Source: Chromobacterium paludis
Lineage (GTDB): Bacteria > Pseudomonadota > Gammaproteobacteria > Burkholderiales > Chromobacteriaceae
Direction: 5' to 3'
Assembly: GCF_008275125.1 (NCBI RefSeq)
Contig: NZ_CP043473.1
Coordinates: 3,472,001 to 3,536,000, forward strand
Length of the DNA stretch: 64,000 nt
Shown: positions 27,582 through 36,197 of the stretch, piece after piece
Position numbering within the stretch: the stretch's first letter is position 1
Layout of the letters: each line of letters starts with the position of its first letter
Made by a program: the position numbers and the translations under genes
The notes under the pieces: generated by a model
Told to the model about the DNA's origin: nothing
Databases searched by the model: none
What the model saw: the letters and a program-made list of their open reading frames with translations, nothing else

Positions 27582-28790
27582 TTACAAGATGATGACGCGC
27601 AGCTTGCGCACGCGCGGCCGGGCGGCGCTGTTGCCGCTCAGCGTCAGCTTGACCCGCACCATGGCTTCGCTGATCGAGGCCAGTTCGTGCGTCATCTCCA
27701 TCCAGCCGTCGCCAAACGGCTTGCTGCCCAAGTAGGCCACCGGCTGGAACGCGTCGCCGGGATCGATGCCGGAGGCGGAGACCGCCACGCTGGCGCCGGC
27801 CGGAATCAGCGCCTCGAACACCACGCGCACGCGGGCGTTGCTGCCGGCCGGAATGGCGCGGCTGACGTAGTCGGCGGTTTGCGCCAGCTGGCCGCTGACC
27901 AGTTGAGTGCCGGGAAACAACACCGGAGACGATTGCTCGGTGCCGAGCAGGCGCGCGGTGACGCCGATCTGTCCGCTCAGGGGCGCGGGCAAGCGCACCG
28001 GCTGGCTGTCCGCCACTTGCACCACGCCGCCATCCGGCAAGCCCAGGCTGTATTCGACGCGGGCGGAGGCAGAGGGGCTGTCGGACAGCGACAGCAGCAT
28101 CAGGTCGGTGGCGTTTTGCACCGCGACCTTGCCCAAGTCCAGCGTCTTGACGGTGACAGCGTAGCTGGCGGCCAACAGGCGAAACGCCATGTCGCGGTCC
28201 TGGTGCGCCGTCCAGCTGCTGGCATTGCTGGACGACAGCAGCACGCCCACTTGGTAGGGCTGGCTGGTCACCCAGCGGCCGGCGCCGCTATCCCACTTGC
28301 CCAGCTCGGCGATGGCCAGCGCGGTGTCGGCATCGTCGCACAGCACCACCAGCGCGTATTCGACGCTGCCTTGCAGCCACACCGGCGCCGAAAACTGGAT
28401 GCGGGTGGGGCCGGCCAGGGCGATGTCTCCCGGCAGCAGGCGCGCCTCCGCCAGCACCGCGCGGGAAGGCACGCCGCTGGAGGTTTCGCGGATCTGCACC
28501 GCCACCGGCGTGGCGCCCTTGGCGGTAAACCACAATTCGACGCCGCCCAGCTGGGTGTCGGCATTGAGCGTGAAAGTCTGCGCCAGCGGATCGACCTGCC
28601 AGCGGGTCTCGGTAATCCGGGTCACCAAGCGGCGCAAATCGGTTTGCAGCTCGCCCTGGCCGACAAAGACGGCTTCGCCGCGGCTGCCGCCGGCGCCGAC
28701 GAACTCCACGCGCTTGGCGCCGGCCGGCACGCCGGCCGGGATGGTGAACATGCCGGCAAGCACGCCGGCGCTATTGGCATTGAGAGGCAT
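27582..28790 (-). CDS. Structural tail protein with DPLAQTF motif (DUF4815 partner)
   Basis: 402 residues, beta-rich, no signal or membrane segment. The motif VDPLAQTFTLNADTQLGGVE is shared with long appendage proteins that accompany DUF4815 in several large tailed phages. The middle resembles a lectin-like sandwich (TRIQFSAPVWLQGSVEYALV); the end is VRVKLTLSGNSAARPRVRKL. It lies directly after the DUF4815 gene (9-bp gap). I infer that the two make one appendage of the gpI-1 set. Exact role unknown. Confidence 0.6.
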   Translation of the reverse strand: MPLNANSAGVLAGMFTIPAGVPAGAKRVEFVGAGGSRGEAVFVGQGELQTDLRRLVTRITETRWQVDPLAQTFTLNADTQLGGVELWFTAKGATPVAVQIRETSSGVPSRAVLAEARLLPGDIALAGPTRIQFSAPVWLQGSVEYALVVLCDDADTALAIAELGKWDSGAGRWVTSQPYQVGVLLSSSNASSWTAHQDRDMAFRLLAASYAVTVKTLDLGKVAVQNATDLMLLSLSDSPSASARVEYSLGLPDGGVVQVADSQPVRLPAPLSGQIGVTARLLGTEQSSPVLFPGTQLVSGQLAQTADYVSRAIPAGSNARVRVVFEALIPAGASVAVSASGIDPGDAFQPVAYLGSKPFGDGWMEMTHELASISEAMVRVKLTLSGNSAARPRVRKLRVIIL

Positions 28791-28799
28791 GGTTTTTCC

Positions 28800-30740
28800 T
28801 TATTGGGCGGCGGGCGCGAGGCTGATGCCGTCGAACTTCAAGCTGGACAGGGCTTCGTTGGGGCCAAAGCCGGACACCGTGAAATTCACGTCGATCGCGC
28901 GCAGGGTTTCGATCGGCTTTCGGCTGGTGGAAAGCAGCATGTCGCTGGTGGATTGGCTGATGCTGGCGCGGTTGCCGTAGCCTATGGTCAGGCGCTCCGT
29001 CATCGGGCTGGCCCAGCTGGTTTGCGTCTCGGTCCAGCGGTCCACGGCCGGCGTCAGCGTGACCGGCGCCGGCAGCGGGTCGAAAGCCAGGTAGGGATTG
29101 ACCTTCATGCTGCCGGTGCGCATGGGCTGCTCCAATACCGGCGACAGGCTGAAGTCCAGGCTGACGCGCGCCGCCACATCGCCGGGCATGGCCGATACGC
29201 TGGCGCCAATGGGCAGGGTCAACTCGCCGCCGACGATGGCCGCGCTCTGGGCGATGCCGGCGTCGCGCATGCTGTCCGACAGGAAAGGATCGACGAACAA
29301 GCCTTTCTTGGTGCCGGCCTCGCGCAATTGGGCATCGGCGGTCAGGCCCTGCTGGGCGATCAGCTCGGCCATATGGTCCAGCCGGCCTTGCAGCCCGGCC
29401 AAGTCCGACATCGGCACCACCCGCACGCCGTCATTGCCGACTTGGCGCTCCCCGCTCCAGTTCTGGACGACCGAGGCCAGCGGCAGCAGCGCGTCCGGCA
29501 CCGTCGGCGGCTGCGGATTCCAGTCGGCCGCCACGCCCTTGATCCACACCAGCTTGCCGTCGGCGCCCATGGCCAGGCGGTCTATCCGCGGCAGCTTCTG
29601 GCTATAGCTGACCAAGACCAGGCTGCCCGGCACCGCGCCCGCCACGGTGAAGCCGGTCGCATCGGCCTGGGTCGGCTGCGCGGCGGCGATGAACTGGTAG
29701 CGCGCCGTATAGGTGCTGCCCGGCGCCGGCTCGCTGCCCGGCAGGCTCCAATCCAGCTTGCCGGCATTGAGTTTGTAATCGGTGCCCGCCGCGTAAACCG
29801 TCGCGCCCTGTTTGACTTCCAGCACCGAGATGACCGAGGTGTCCGGCAACGGATCCTGGGCGCCGGTATAGCCGCCATGCGTCAGCGTGACGGTCACCTC
29901 CTTGGTGATGCGCACCTGGCTGATGGCGGCCACCGGCGAGCGATCCAGATTGATGCGCTGGGCGTCGCCGCTGGCGCTGGTGTGCGGTTCGCTGTCGATT
30001 TGCCGCAGATCGGGCGCGGCGGCATACACCAGCCGGCGCGAGGTGTTCAGTTCCACGCCATAGCCGTTGACGCGGGCGCGGCCTTCGCTGACGGTGTAAA
30101 CCTGCTCGCCGGTCGGTAAGTCGGCGGCGGCGGCGACCGCCAGGCCGGAAACGACATAGGAGCCGCCGGAGCTGTCGCGGTCATAACGCGCCAGCGCCTG
30201 GGTGACGCCATCCAGCTGCGGCGGCGGCTCCTTGGCGCGCAGCACGCCGTTTTCCACCTGGTACACCGGGAAGAACTCGCCCGGCTGCCCATCGCCGGCA
30301 TAGCCCCACACCGCCTCCACCTTGAGACGGGCGGCGCCGGCCTCCTGGTAGTTGCGCGCGCCCACGGCCGGATCGCGCAGGCTGGGGTCTTCCAGCTCCG
30401 TCACCACGCTTTCTTGCAGATACAGGCCGACGGCGATGACGCCCGCCACCGGCAGGGTGAGCTTTTTCGGCGCCACGCCGCGCACGGCGCCCTTGAGATA
30501 GACGGCGCCGGCTTCGCAAACGGTGTCGCCGCTGTCGGCCTGCACCACGATGCGCGCGTCGCGCACCACATTGCCGTCGCGGAACATGGCGTCGGCCACG
30601 CCCTGGATGCGGGCGGCCAGGCCGGACTGGACTTCATTGAATTCGGCCGCCTGCACCGCGTAACCCACCCGGAACAGGTGCGCGTCGAAGTGCTTGGCCG
30701 GATCGAAACGGTTGTAGTAACCGTCGGGCATATTAGACAT
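28800..30740 (-). CDS. DUF4815-domain tail appendage protein
   Basis: 646 residues. The N-terminus YYNRFDPAKHFDAHLFRVGY and the following AAEFNEVQSGLAARIQGVAD are characteristic of DUF4815, a structural domain of phage appendages. Several beta-sandwich-like segments follow (VSVLEVKQGATVYAAGTDYK and similar). The C-terminal part has FSLSPVLEQPMRTGSMKVNP and TVSGFGPNEALSSLKFDGIS. It is the longest protein of the gpI-1 operon and probably forms an arm or collar at the baseplate. The next gene shares the operon with a 9-bp gap. Confidence 0.75.
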   Translation of the reverse strand: MSNMPDGYYNRFDPAKHFDAHLFRVGYAVQAAEFNEVQSGLAARIQGVADAMFRDGNVVRDARIVVQADSGDTVCEAGAVYLKGAVRGVAPKKLTLPVAGVIAVGLYLQESVVTELEDPSLRDPAVGARNYQEAGAARLKVEAVWGYAGDGQPGEFFPVYQVENGVLRAKEPPPQLDGVTQALARYDRDSSGGSYVVSGLAVAAAADLPTGEQVYTVSEGRARVNGYGVELNTSRRLVYAAAPDLRQIDSEPHTSASGDAQRINLDRSPVAAISQVRITKEVTVTLTHGGYTGAQDPLPDTSVISVLEVKQGATVYAAGTDYKLNAGKLDWSLPGSEPAPGSTYTARYQFIAAAQPTQADATGFTVAGAVPGSLVLVSYSQKLPRIDRLAMGADGKLVWIKGVAADWNPQPPTVPDALLPLASVVQNWSGERQVGNDGVRVVPMSDLAGLQGRLDHMAELIAQQGLTADAQLREAGTKKGLFVDPFLSDSMRDAGIAQSAAIVGGELTLPIGASVSAMPGDVAARVSLDFSLSPVLEQPMRTGSMKVNPYLAFDPLPAPVTLTPAVDRWTETQTSWASPMTERLTIGYGNRASISQSTSDMLLSTSRKPIETLRAIDVNFTVSGFGPNEALSSLKFDGISLAPAAQ

Positions 30741-30751
30741 GGCTGCTGTCC

Positions 30752-31234
30752 TTACAGGGAAATGACATGTTCGAAAGTCTCGCGCGTGGCGGGCGAGCGA
30801 TGAATGGGCGTGATGCGCTCCAGCGCCACCAGGGTGCCGGGCGCCACCATCTGGTCAGGCGTGAAATAACGCTGCCCGGCCGGCAAATCTGGCTTGGTGC
30901 GGGTGCCGGCGAAGACAGCGACCTCACGGATCACCGAGGCCGCGGCGTCGCCGAACTCGAAAGCGATGCGCAGCAGCAGGTGGCGGGTCGGATCGGCCGA
31001 CACCCGGTAACGGCCGGTGGGCACCACAACTTCGCCGGCCGGGTCCTCGGTGACGAAACGCACTTCGGTGATGAGCCGGCGGCCCACTTCCGACAGCAGC
31101 GCGGTAGCGTCCACCGGCTCGGGAACCGGCTTGTCGTCCCAGGCGGCGTCGCCGACGCCCCAGGCGAAATGCAGCGTCTGGGAGGCCAGCGCGGCGGCCA
31201 GCGCCGTCCGGCCGCTATGGGTCAGAGTTGCCAT
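30752..31234 (-). CDS. Tail-associated protein, probable appendage adaptor
   Basis: 160 residues, beginning MATLTHSGRTALAAALASQT. A compact beta fold is suggested by alternating strands (LITEVRFVTEDPAGEVVVPT, HLLLRIAFEFGDAAASVIRE). The segment ASVIREVAVFAGTRTKPDLP echoes the FTIREVGVFDADG stretch of DUF3751-type fibre N-termini, so it may be a free-standing version of that docking domain. It lies between gpI-1 and the DUF4815 gene, exactly where the gpI-fibre junction would be. This role is an inference. Confidence 0.6.
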   Translation of the reverse strand: MATLTHSGRTALAAALASQTLHFAWGVGDAAWDDKPVPEPVDATALLSEVGRRLITEVRFVTEDPAGEVVVPTGRYRVSADPTRHLLLRIAFEFGDAAASVIREVAVFAGTRTKPDLPAGQRYFTPDQMVAPGTLVALERITPIHRSPATRETFEHVISL

Positions 31235-31247
31235 TGCTTGTTTCTCC

Positions 31248-32567
31248 TCATGGGTTCAGGGTGTGATGGGTGAGACTGCTGTCGCCGCGCCAGCTGCGGT
31301 CGTCCCAGGCGCCCAGCCAGCGGTACATTCCGCCGCGCGGCCCAATGCCGGACGTATCGCCGCCGTGCAGGCGATAGTTAGCGCCGCTGCCGGTCGGCAG
31401 GGAGAACGGCAGGTCCGACCAACGCAGGCCGCCGCCCAGCCGAACCGGGCCGCGCCAATCGGCCAAGCCTGCGTGGCGGGCATGACGCACGCCGCCGGCG
31501 AGCGCCTGGCCAGGGCAGACCGTCGCGTAACCATGCGCGGCGACCTCCACCGCCTCGATGGGGAAGCGCTCGCGGCCGGGGTCGAAATCGGACAGGCGGG
31601 ACGCCGGGTCCGACCAGAGGAAGCGCGTGGAAGAGGTTTCGGCATCCCCGCCGAAACGGGTGTTCGGCTCGCCCAGGCGCGCATCCGCCGACAACACCAG
31701 CGCGGCGCGGGCGATGCGGCGATGCGGCGTCATCGGCATCCAGCGTCCCCACTGCCGGGCATCCCAGCCGCCGCGCCAGGCCGGCGCGGGCGGATTGCCC
31801 GCCAGGATGACCGGGTCGCGCAAGCCTTGCGCATTGCCCAAACCAACTAGGCGGCTATGCATCACCGGGTGGTTGAGCACCGGCGCGTCGCCGAAACGGA
31901 AGATGCCGTAGCGCAGCACGTCGGGATAGAACGCGCGGGAGACATGCCGCCGCCCGCGCGCGGAAAGCACGCCGCCCTCCGCCCTGACCGCCGCCAGCGG
32001 CAGCAAACGTCCAAAACTCAGCTGCACGTCGTCGCGCCACACGCCGGAATCGTCGGATAAAAAAGCATCCGACCAACGCCCCGTCTGCGAGGCGCGCAGC
32101 AGGCGGCGGTCATAGCCGCTATGCAGCCGCGCCAGATGCGAACGCGCCGGCGCGGCGAAGCGGGCCAGCTCCAGCACTGTCGGCAGCGCCTCGCTTCCCA
32201 CCGGCGCGGCCAGCGCCAACTGGAACTCCGCCCAGCGGCTGGCGGAATCGCTCGCATCCTCCACGCGGGCCGCGTAGCCGGCCCAGGACAGGGCGGTTTC
32301 CACCGACCAGGGCGAGCCCTTGGCCCGGTGCCAGGCTGTCGATTCCTTGATCGCCCGCCGTCTGGCGTCGTCGTCGGGCAGATAGGCCCACAGGGGGCCA
32401 AGCACGTTGAACTGCTCGGCCAGCAGCGGCAACAAACCGGCCGGCGCCTGATCGATCAGATACAGCAGCACGGGCGTCAGATCGATCCGGCCGCTGCGCG
32501 CGGCCAAGGCATCGAACACCGGCGCGCGCGCGTCGCGCGCCAAAGGCGGCACCAGGAGATCAGACAT
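31248..32567 (-). CDS. Phage tail protein I (gpI-1) with long C-terminal extension
   Basis: 439 residues, about twice the usual gpI length. The N-terminal 150 residues are the gpI core (IDLTPVLLYLIDQAPAGLLP, EQFNVLGPLWAYLPDDDARR, WHRAKGSPWSVETALSWAGY). The remaining 290 residues contain repeated short aromatic and Gly/Arg units (ARQWGRWMPMTPHRRIARAA, LGGGLRWSDLPFSLPTGSGA, RWLGAWDDRSWRGDSSLTHH) and are not recognised. They may dock the DUF4815 appendage. The gene overlaps the end of gpJ-1 by eight bases. Confidence 0.82.
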   Translation of the reverse strand: MSDLLVPPLARDARAPVFDALAARSGRIDLTPVLLYLIDQAPAGLLPLLAEQFNVLGPLWAYLPDDDARRRAIKESTAWHRAKGSPWSVETALSWAGYAARVEDASDSASRWAEFQLALAAPVGSEALPTVLELARFAAPARSHLARLHSGYDRRLLRASQTGRWSDAFLSDDSGVWRDDVQLSFGRLLPLAAVRAEGGVLSARGRRHVSRAFYPDVLRYGIFRFGDAPVLNHPVMHSRLVGLGNAQGLRDPVILAGNPPAPAWRGGWDARQWGRWMPMTPHRRIARAALVLSADARLGEPNTRFGGDAETSSTRFLWSDPASRLSDFDPGRERFPIEAVEVAAHGYATVCPGQALAGGVRHARHAGLADWRGPVRLGGGLRWSDLPFSLPTGSGANYRLHGGDTSGIGPRGGMYRWLGAWDDRSWRGDSSLTHHTLNP

Positions 32568-33861
32568 CGTTCACCACCCTGCCCAAGCTGACCTCCACCG
32601 CGACGCAGCGCGGCCACTCGGCCGCCGACAGCACCCGCGTATCGACAGGCTCCAGCACGCGCACGTCGTATAAGCCGTCGATATCGTGCAAGGCGGTCTT
32701 GATCTGCGACGGCACGATGTCGCCGCCCAGACGGCGCGCCAGCTTGTCAGCATGCGCCTGGCAGCGCTCCGCCACCGTCCGGCGCACCAGCTCGGGGATG
32801 CGGGTGCTCAGCACATCCACCTCCAAGCGGATGGCGTAGTCGATGATCTGCGCCGGGACCACCTCGATCCGGTCATTGATCATGCGCGCCTTGCCGTCCT
32901 CCAGCGCCGCCTGGACGCGTTGCAGGGTTTCGGCCTCCGGCGAACCGGCGCGGCCCAGCACCACCACCTGCACCGTGCCGTCCCGCCGCGGCGAGATCAC
33001 CCGCACGTCGGCGACATCGACCGACGCGGACATCGCCGCCAGCCGATAGCGATTGACCGATCCCCACGAGTAGGCTTCCGGCGCCAGCCGGATGCGCTGC
33101 CGCAGGCGCTCGTCGTCCTCGGGTCCGGCGCCGCCCCGCGGGGCGCTCACCCCCGCCACCGCCACCGGCGCGCCGATGTCATCCAACAGCTGGTTCAAAT
33201 CGCCGGCCTGCAGCAAATTGCCCGCCTCGCCCGGCGTCGTGGCCACGACATCGCAGACGAATTCCTGCGCCTTGTCGCTCAACCGGACCGCCAGTTGCGA
33301 TGTGGTCTGGAATTGCACCTCGCCGTTGCCGGCGATGCGCGCGCCGGCCGGCAGCGTCAATTGCCTGGCGCCGCCGGCATCGGCATAGGCGGGAAACGTG
33401 AGCTTGACCTGGGCCATGGCCGGCTGGGCCGGCTGCCGCGACACCCCCACCAGCTCGCCCAGATAGTCCAGCATCGGCGCGCGGGCGAAGGCCACCAGGT
33501 TTTGCCTGCCGGCATCGTTGAAAGCGGCGCGCGCCAAGCTCTCGCGGTAGGCGAACAGATTGATCAGCAACTGCTCGACCTGGCCGGGATATAGCGGTTT
33601 GCCGGCCATTTGCTCATAGGTTTGCGCCATTTCGGCGACGATGGCCGTGGGTTCGTCGGCGACGAATTTAGGCAGATCGGCGTAGGCGAGGCCGAGCTGG
33701 CGGTTGGCCAGCATCTCAGCCAATAACTGCTCCATCTGTTTGGGATACTGCTCCTGGCCGCCCTGCTGCAGGTAGGCGTCGGCCAGGGCGCTGGCGACGA
33801 CGGCGGGATCGGCCGGCGGCGCGAACGGCTCTGCGGGATTCAGGCTCATGTTCTGGTCCAT
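32560..33861 (-). CDS. Baseplate assembly protein J (gpJ-1) with duplicated N-terminal motif
   Basis: 433 residues, same family as gpJ-2. The core motif GPEDDERLRQRIRLAPEAYS and the ARAPMLDYLGELVGVSRQPA stretch are clear. The N-terminus is longer than in gpJ-2. It carries a second, diverged copy of the opening unit, with EQYPKQMEQLLAEMLANRQ preceding PLYPGQVEQLLINLFAYRE, so about 40 residues are tandemly duplicated. Alternative ATG at 33849 (MSLNPAEP). No gpW gene precedes it, unlike gpJ-2. It heads the operon containing gpI-1 and the DUF4815 set. Confidence 0.9.
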   Translation of the reverse strand: MDQNMSLNPAEPFAPPADPAVVASALADAYLQQGGQEQYPKQMEQLLAEMLANRQLGLAYADLPKFVADEPTAIVAEMAQTYEQMAGKPLYPGQVEQLLINLFAYRESLARAAFNDAGRQNLVAFARAPMLDYLGELVGVSRQPAQPAMAQVKLTFPAYADAGGARQLTLPAGARIAGNGEVQFQTTSQLAVRLSDKAQEFVCDVVATTPGEAGNLLQAGDLNQLLDDIGAPVAVAGVSAPRGGAGPEDDERLRQRIRLAPEAYSWGSVNRYRLAAMSASVDVADVRVISPRRDGTVQVVVLGRAGSPEAETLQRVQAALEDGKARMINDRIEVVPAQIIDYAIRLEVDVLSTRIPELVRRTVAERCQAHADKLARRLGGDIVPSQIKTALHDIDGLYDVRVLEPVDTRVLSAAEWPRCVAVEVSLGRVVNDV

Positions 33862-33953
33862 GTCGGGGATTCGCGTCGGAAGGAGTGCGTGGGGCGGCTC
33901 AGCCAGCCGACCTATCGCAATATGACAAAATCATCTCAAATGCCGCAGGCCGC

Positions 33954-33975
33954 GGCTTTTAAACTGACTTAGGAA
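33954..33975 (-). promoter_or_regulatory. Shared island motif, copy A
   Basis: The minus strand reads TTCCTAA, GTCAGT, TTAAAAGCC. It sits about 105 bp after the gpV terminator and 93 bp before the gpJ-1 start, a natural promoter place. Confidence 0.45.
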
Positions 33976-34078
33976 ATATCGTGAAGCCGAGCGGGGCCGG
34001 GGCGGCTCGCAACGCCCGTTAAGACTGGGAGAGCGCGCCGCATAGCGCCTGTTCATGACGGCGGCCCGGCGGCGGCCG

Positions 34079-34120
34079 CGAAAAACGCCCCTGGCGGTGA
34101 ATGTCACGGCCAGGGGCGTT
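34079..34120 (-). terminator. Rho-independent terminator after gpV
   Basis: On the minus strand a perfect 12-bp stem AACGCCCCTGGC / GCCAGGGGCGTT with a 13-base loop is followed by TTTTTCG. It ends the sheath-to-V part of the island. Confidence 0.85.
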
Positions 34121-34243
34121 CGGCAAAATCATGCGCAGGCGGAACGGGGAAACGCTTCGAACCGATCCGATGCGCCGCCGCCTGCGGATATCGGCACCCT
34201 GATGAAAACGCCGAATACCGCGTTACAGAGGCGTCACCGCGGC

Positions 34244-34945
34244 TTACAACGGCGGGCTGGTGGGCCCGTGCGCGCCCATGTGGTTATGGCCGATCAGGCT
34301 CTTGCCGCCGGCTGTCACATCGCCGCTGACCGTCACGCTGCCCGTCACCTTCGCGCCGCCGCCGCCGGACAACGCCATGCCGCCCTGGCCGGTGATGGCG
34401 CCTTGCACCGTCAGCGTGCCGCTGATCTCGGTGGCCGGCGCATTGATGCTGACTTTGCCGCCGGCCTGGATGGTGATGGTGTTGCCGCCCTTGATCAGCA
34501 CGCTGTCGCCGGAATCGCCGGTCAGATTGTTTTTGGTCCTGAGGGTGATGTCGGCCTGCGTTTCCACCACCACGTGCTGCACGCCGCCGTTCACCGTCAG
34601 CTGGTGGGCCTGGCGGTCGTACTCCAGCACCGCGCCGTCCTTGAAGCGACGCTGCCATTTGTCCTGGCTGTTGACCTCACTGGTGTCCACATCGGAAAAA
34701 ATGGCGCCCAACACCACGCCGTCCTCGCCGCGCGCGTCCAGCAGCACCGCCACCTGCTCGCCCTTGTCCAGCATCCAGTAGTCCTTGTCCTGCAGGCTCT
34801 TGCGGGTCAATACCGGCAGCCAGGCGGTTTCCAGCCCGCCCAGCTCGGGCAGGGTCACTCGTACCCGGTGGCGCTGGATGTCCATATCGGACACGCTGCC
34901 GAATTTCAGCGTCGCCAGCGCGTTGCTTAGGGAAACGTCGTTCAT
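34244..34945 (-). CDS. Baseplate spike protein V (P2 gpV/Mu gp45 family)
   Basis: 233 residues. It forms the trimeric spike that punctures the target envelope. The N-terminal OB-fold part is visible (VSDMDIQRHRVRVTLPELGG, LDKGEQVAVLLDARGEDGVV). The C-terminal part is a beta-helix (LIKGGNTITIQAGGKVSINA, LTVQGAITGQGGMALSGGGG). The last residues, LIGHNHMGAHGPTSPPL, contain the His-x-His iron-binding tip motif of P2-like spikes. Start at MNDVSLSN, overlapping the gpD stop as TGATG; the frame runs to 34993 but inside gpD. Confidence 0.92.
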   Translation of the reverse strand: MNDVSLSNALATLKFGSVSDMDIQRHRVRVTLPELGGLETAWLPVLTRKSLQDKDYWMLDKGEQVAVLLDARGEDGVVLGAIFSDVDTSEVNSQDKWQRRFKDGAVLEYDRQAHQLTVNGGVQHVVVETQADITLRTKNNLTGDSGDSVLIKGGNTITIQAGGKVSINAPATEISGTLTVQGAITGQGGMALSGGGGAKVTGSVTVSGDVTAGGKSLIGHNHMGAHGPTSPPL

Positions 34946-35982
34946 CACATGGCCTTTTCCGCGGGCGCGGCCCGCTTCAGATCGAGTTCGCACACATAGC
35001 CGCCCTGCCGCGACAGCCGGTGGCAGGCGCGCTCTATCAGGTAACGGCCGGACAATTTGCCTATGCCGGTCAGCTCCACATTGCGGCCGGCCGCCAGCTG
35101 CGGCGCGCCGTCCACGGTGATGGACAAGGACGTCCGCGCCAGCTGGCGCTTTTCCATTTCCGCCTTGGCCTGCTGCTCGGCCTGGCTCTGGCCGCCGCTC
35201 TTGCGCGTCAGCTTGACCACGTCGGCGCTGCTGGCCTTGCCCCCCGGCGCCTTGGCGTCGGCCCCCACCCGCGCCGTCAACAGCTTGCGGGTCTTGGGAT
35301 CGTGGTAGCTCACCTCCACCGCGCTGGGCACCTGGGACAACTGGTCGCGGGCGCGCCAGCTGATCAAATCGCCAGGGCCAAAGCGCTTCACGCCCGCTTC
35401 GCCCAGGAGTTCGCCGCGTTTCCAGAACACCAGCTTGCGGTTGTTGTCCATCACCTTGCAGACGTAGCCGTAGTAACCAGCCACGCGCTGCAGGAAGGCC
35501 AGATCGGTTTCGTGGTACTGGGTGAGCCGGTCTATCAGCACCGATTCGATCTTGCCTTCCAGCTGCATGCCGTGATGGCCGGCGATCTGCTGCGCCAGCG
35601 CCTGCAGCGTTTTCTTCTCGTAGGCGCGGCCCTGCTTGGTGCGCAGCGGGTTCTGCACGCCGGTGGCCAGGCCGCGGATGCGCACCACGGAAGGCGGCGC
35701 GCTGTACTCCACCTCGTCCACGTCGAAGCCGCCCACATCCACCAGGGTCTGGCCGCGATAGCCCAGCTTGAAGCCCAGCGTCGCGCCCTTGTCCGGATAC
35801 CAGCCGTTCAGCCAGCGGCCGTCGCTGTCTTCCAGCTCCACCTCCAGCTCGTCGGATTCGCCGGACAGGTAGTCGGTGTAGCTGATGTTCAGCGCGTACA
35901 GCGCGATGTCGGCGGTGATGGACTTGCCGTTGTAGCTGAGTTCGAAGGCCGGCGCCGGCACGTCCTGCCGCGCGGCGCTCAT
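34945..35982 (-). CDS. Tail hub protein D (P2 gpD, late control protein family)
   Basis: 345 residues. It forms the baseplate hub joining tube and spike. Family stretches are FELSYNGKSITADIALYALN, DDVDEVEYSAPPSVVRIRGL-like text, YEKKTLQALAQQIAGHHGMQ and YHETDLAFLQRVAGYYGYVC. Start chosen at the ATG of MSAARQDV, which overlaps the gpX TGA by four bases and has GGAGG just upstream; a GTG at 35994 is less likely. It lies in the canonical order U, X, D, V. Confidence 0.92.
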   Translation of the reverse strand: MSAARQDVPAPAFELSYNGKSITADIALYALNISYTDYLSGESDELEVELEDSDGRWLNGWYPDKGATLGFKLGYRGQTLVDVGGFDVDEVEYSAPPSVVRIRGLATGVQNPLRTKQGRAYEKKTLQALAQQIAGHHGMQLEGKIESVLIDRLTQYHETDLAFLQRVAGYYGYVCKVMDNNRKLVFWKRGELLGEAGVKRFGPGDLISWRARDQLSQVPSAVEVSYHDPKTRKLLTARVGADAKAPGGKASSADVVKLTRKSGGQSQAEQQAKAEMEKRQLARTSLSITVDGAPQLAAGRNVELTGIGKLSGRYLIERACHRLSRQGGYVCELDLKRAAPAEKAM

Positions 35983-36194
35983 GGGCGCCTCCACGGCGGC
36001 AGTTGGTCGATCAGCGCGTCATCCTTGGCTTCCAGCAGCGGAATGGCCAGCTGCAAGCCGCCGGGCAGGGTCTCGCTGATGGGCGCTTGCGGGTTGGCGG
36101 CGATCAGCATCACCATCTGCCCCACGTCGCCGTAGTAATGCCAGGCGATCTGATCCCAGCGCTCGCCTTCCTTGCAGGTGTGTTTGAGAAACAT
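35979..36194 (-). CDS. Tail protein X (P2 gpX, LysM-like)
   Basis: 71 residues. EGERWDQIAWHYYGDVGQMV and LIAANPQAPISETLPGGLQL are the conserved gpX stretches, similar to LysM. It is a baseplate centre piece needed for tail completion. It lies three bases after gpU and overlaps gpD by four. Confidence 0.92.
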   Translation of the reverse strand: MFLKHTCKEGERWDQIAWHYYGDVGQMVMLIAANPQAPISETLPGGLQLAIPLLEAKDDALIDQLPPWRRP

Positions 36195-36197
36195 GAT

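Larger units (their letters stand above)
33862..34243. other. Intergenic region between gpV and gpJ-1
   Basis: 382 bp containing a strong minus-strand terminator (34079-34120) and shared motif copy A (33954-33975). A stretch at about 33970-34000 still resembles the 3' end of a gpI gene (CCGCTCGGCTTCA), so this gap is a scar of past rearrangement. Confidence 0.65.
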
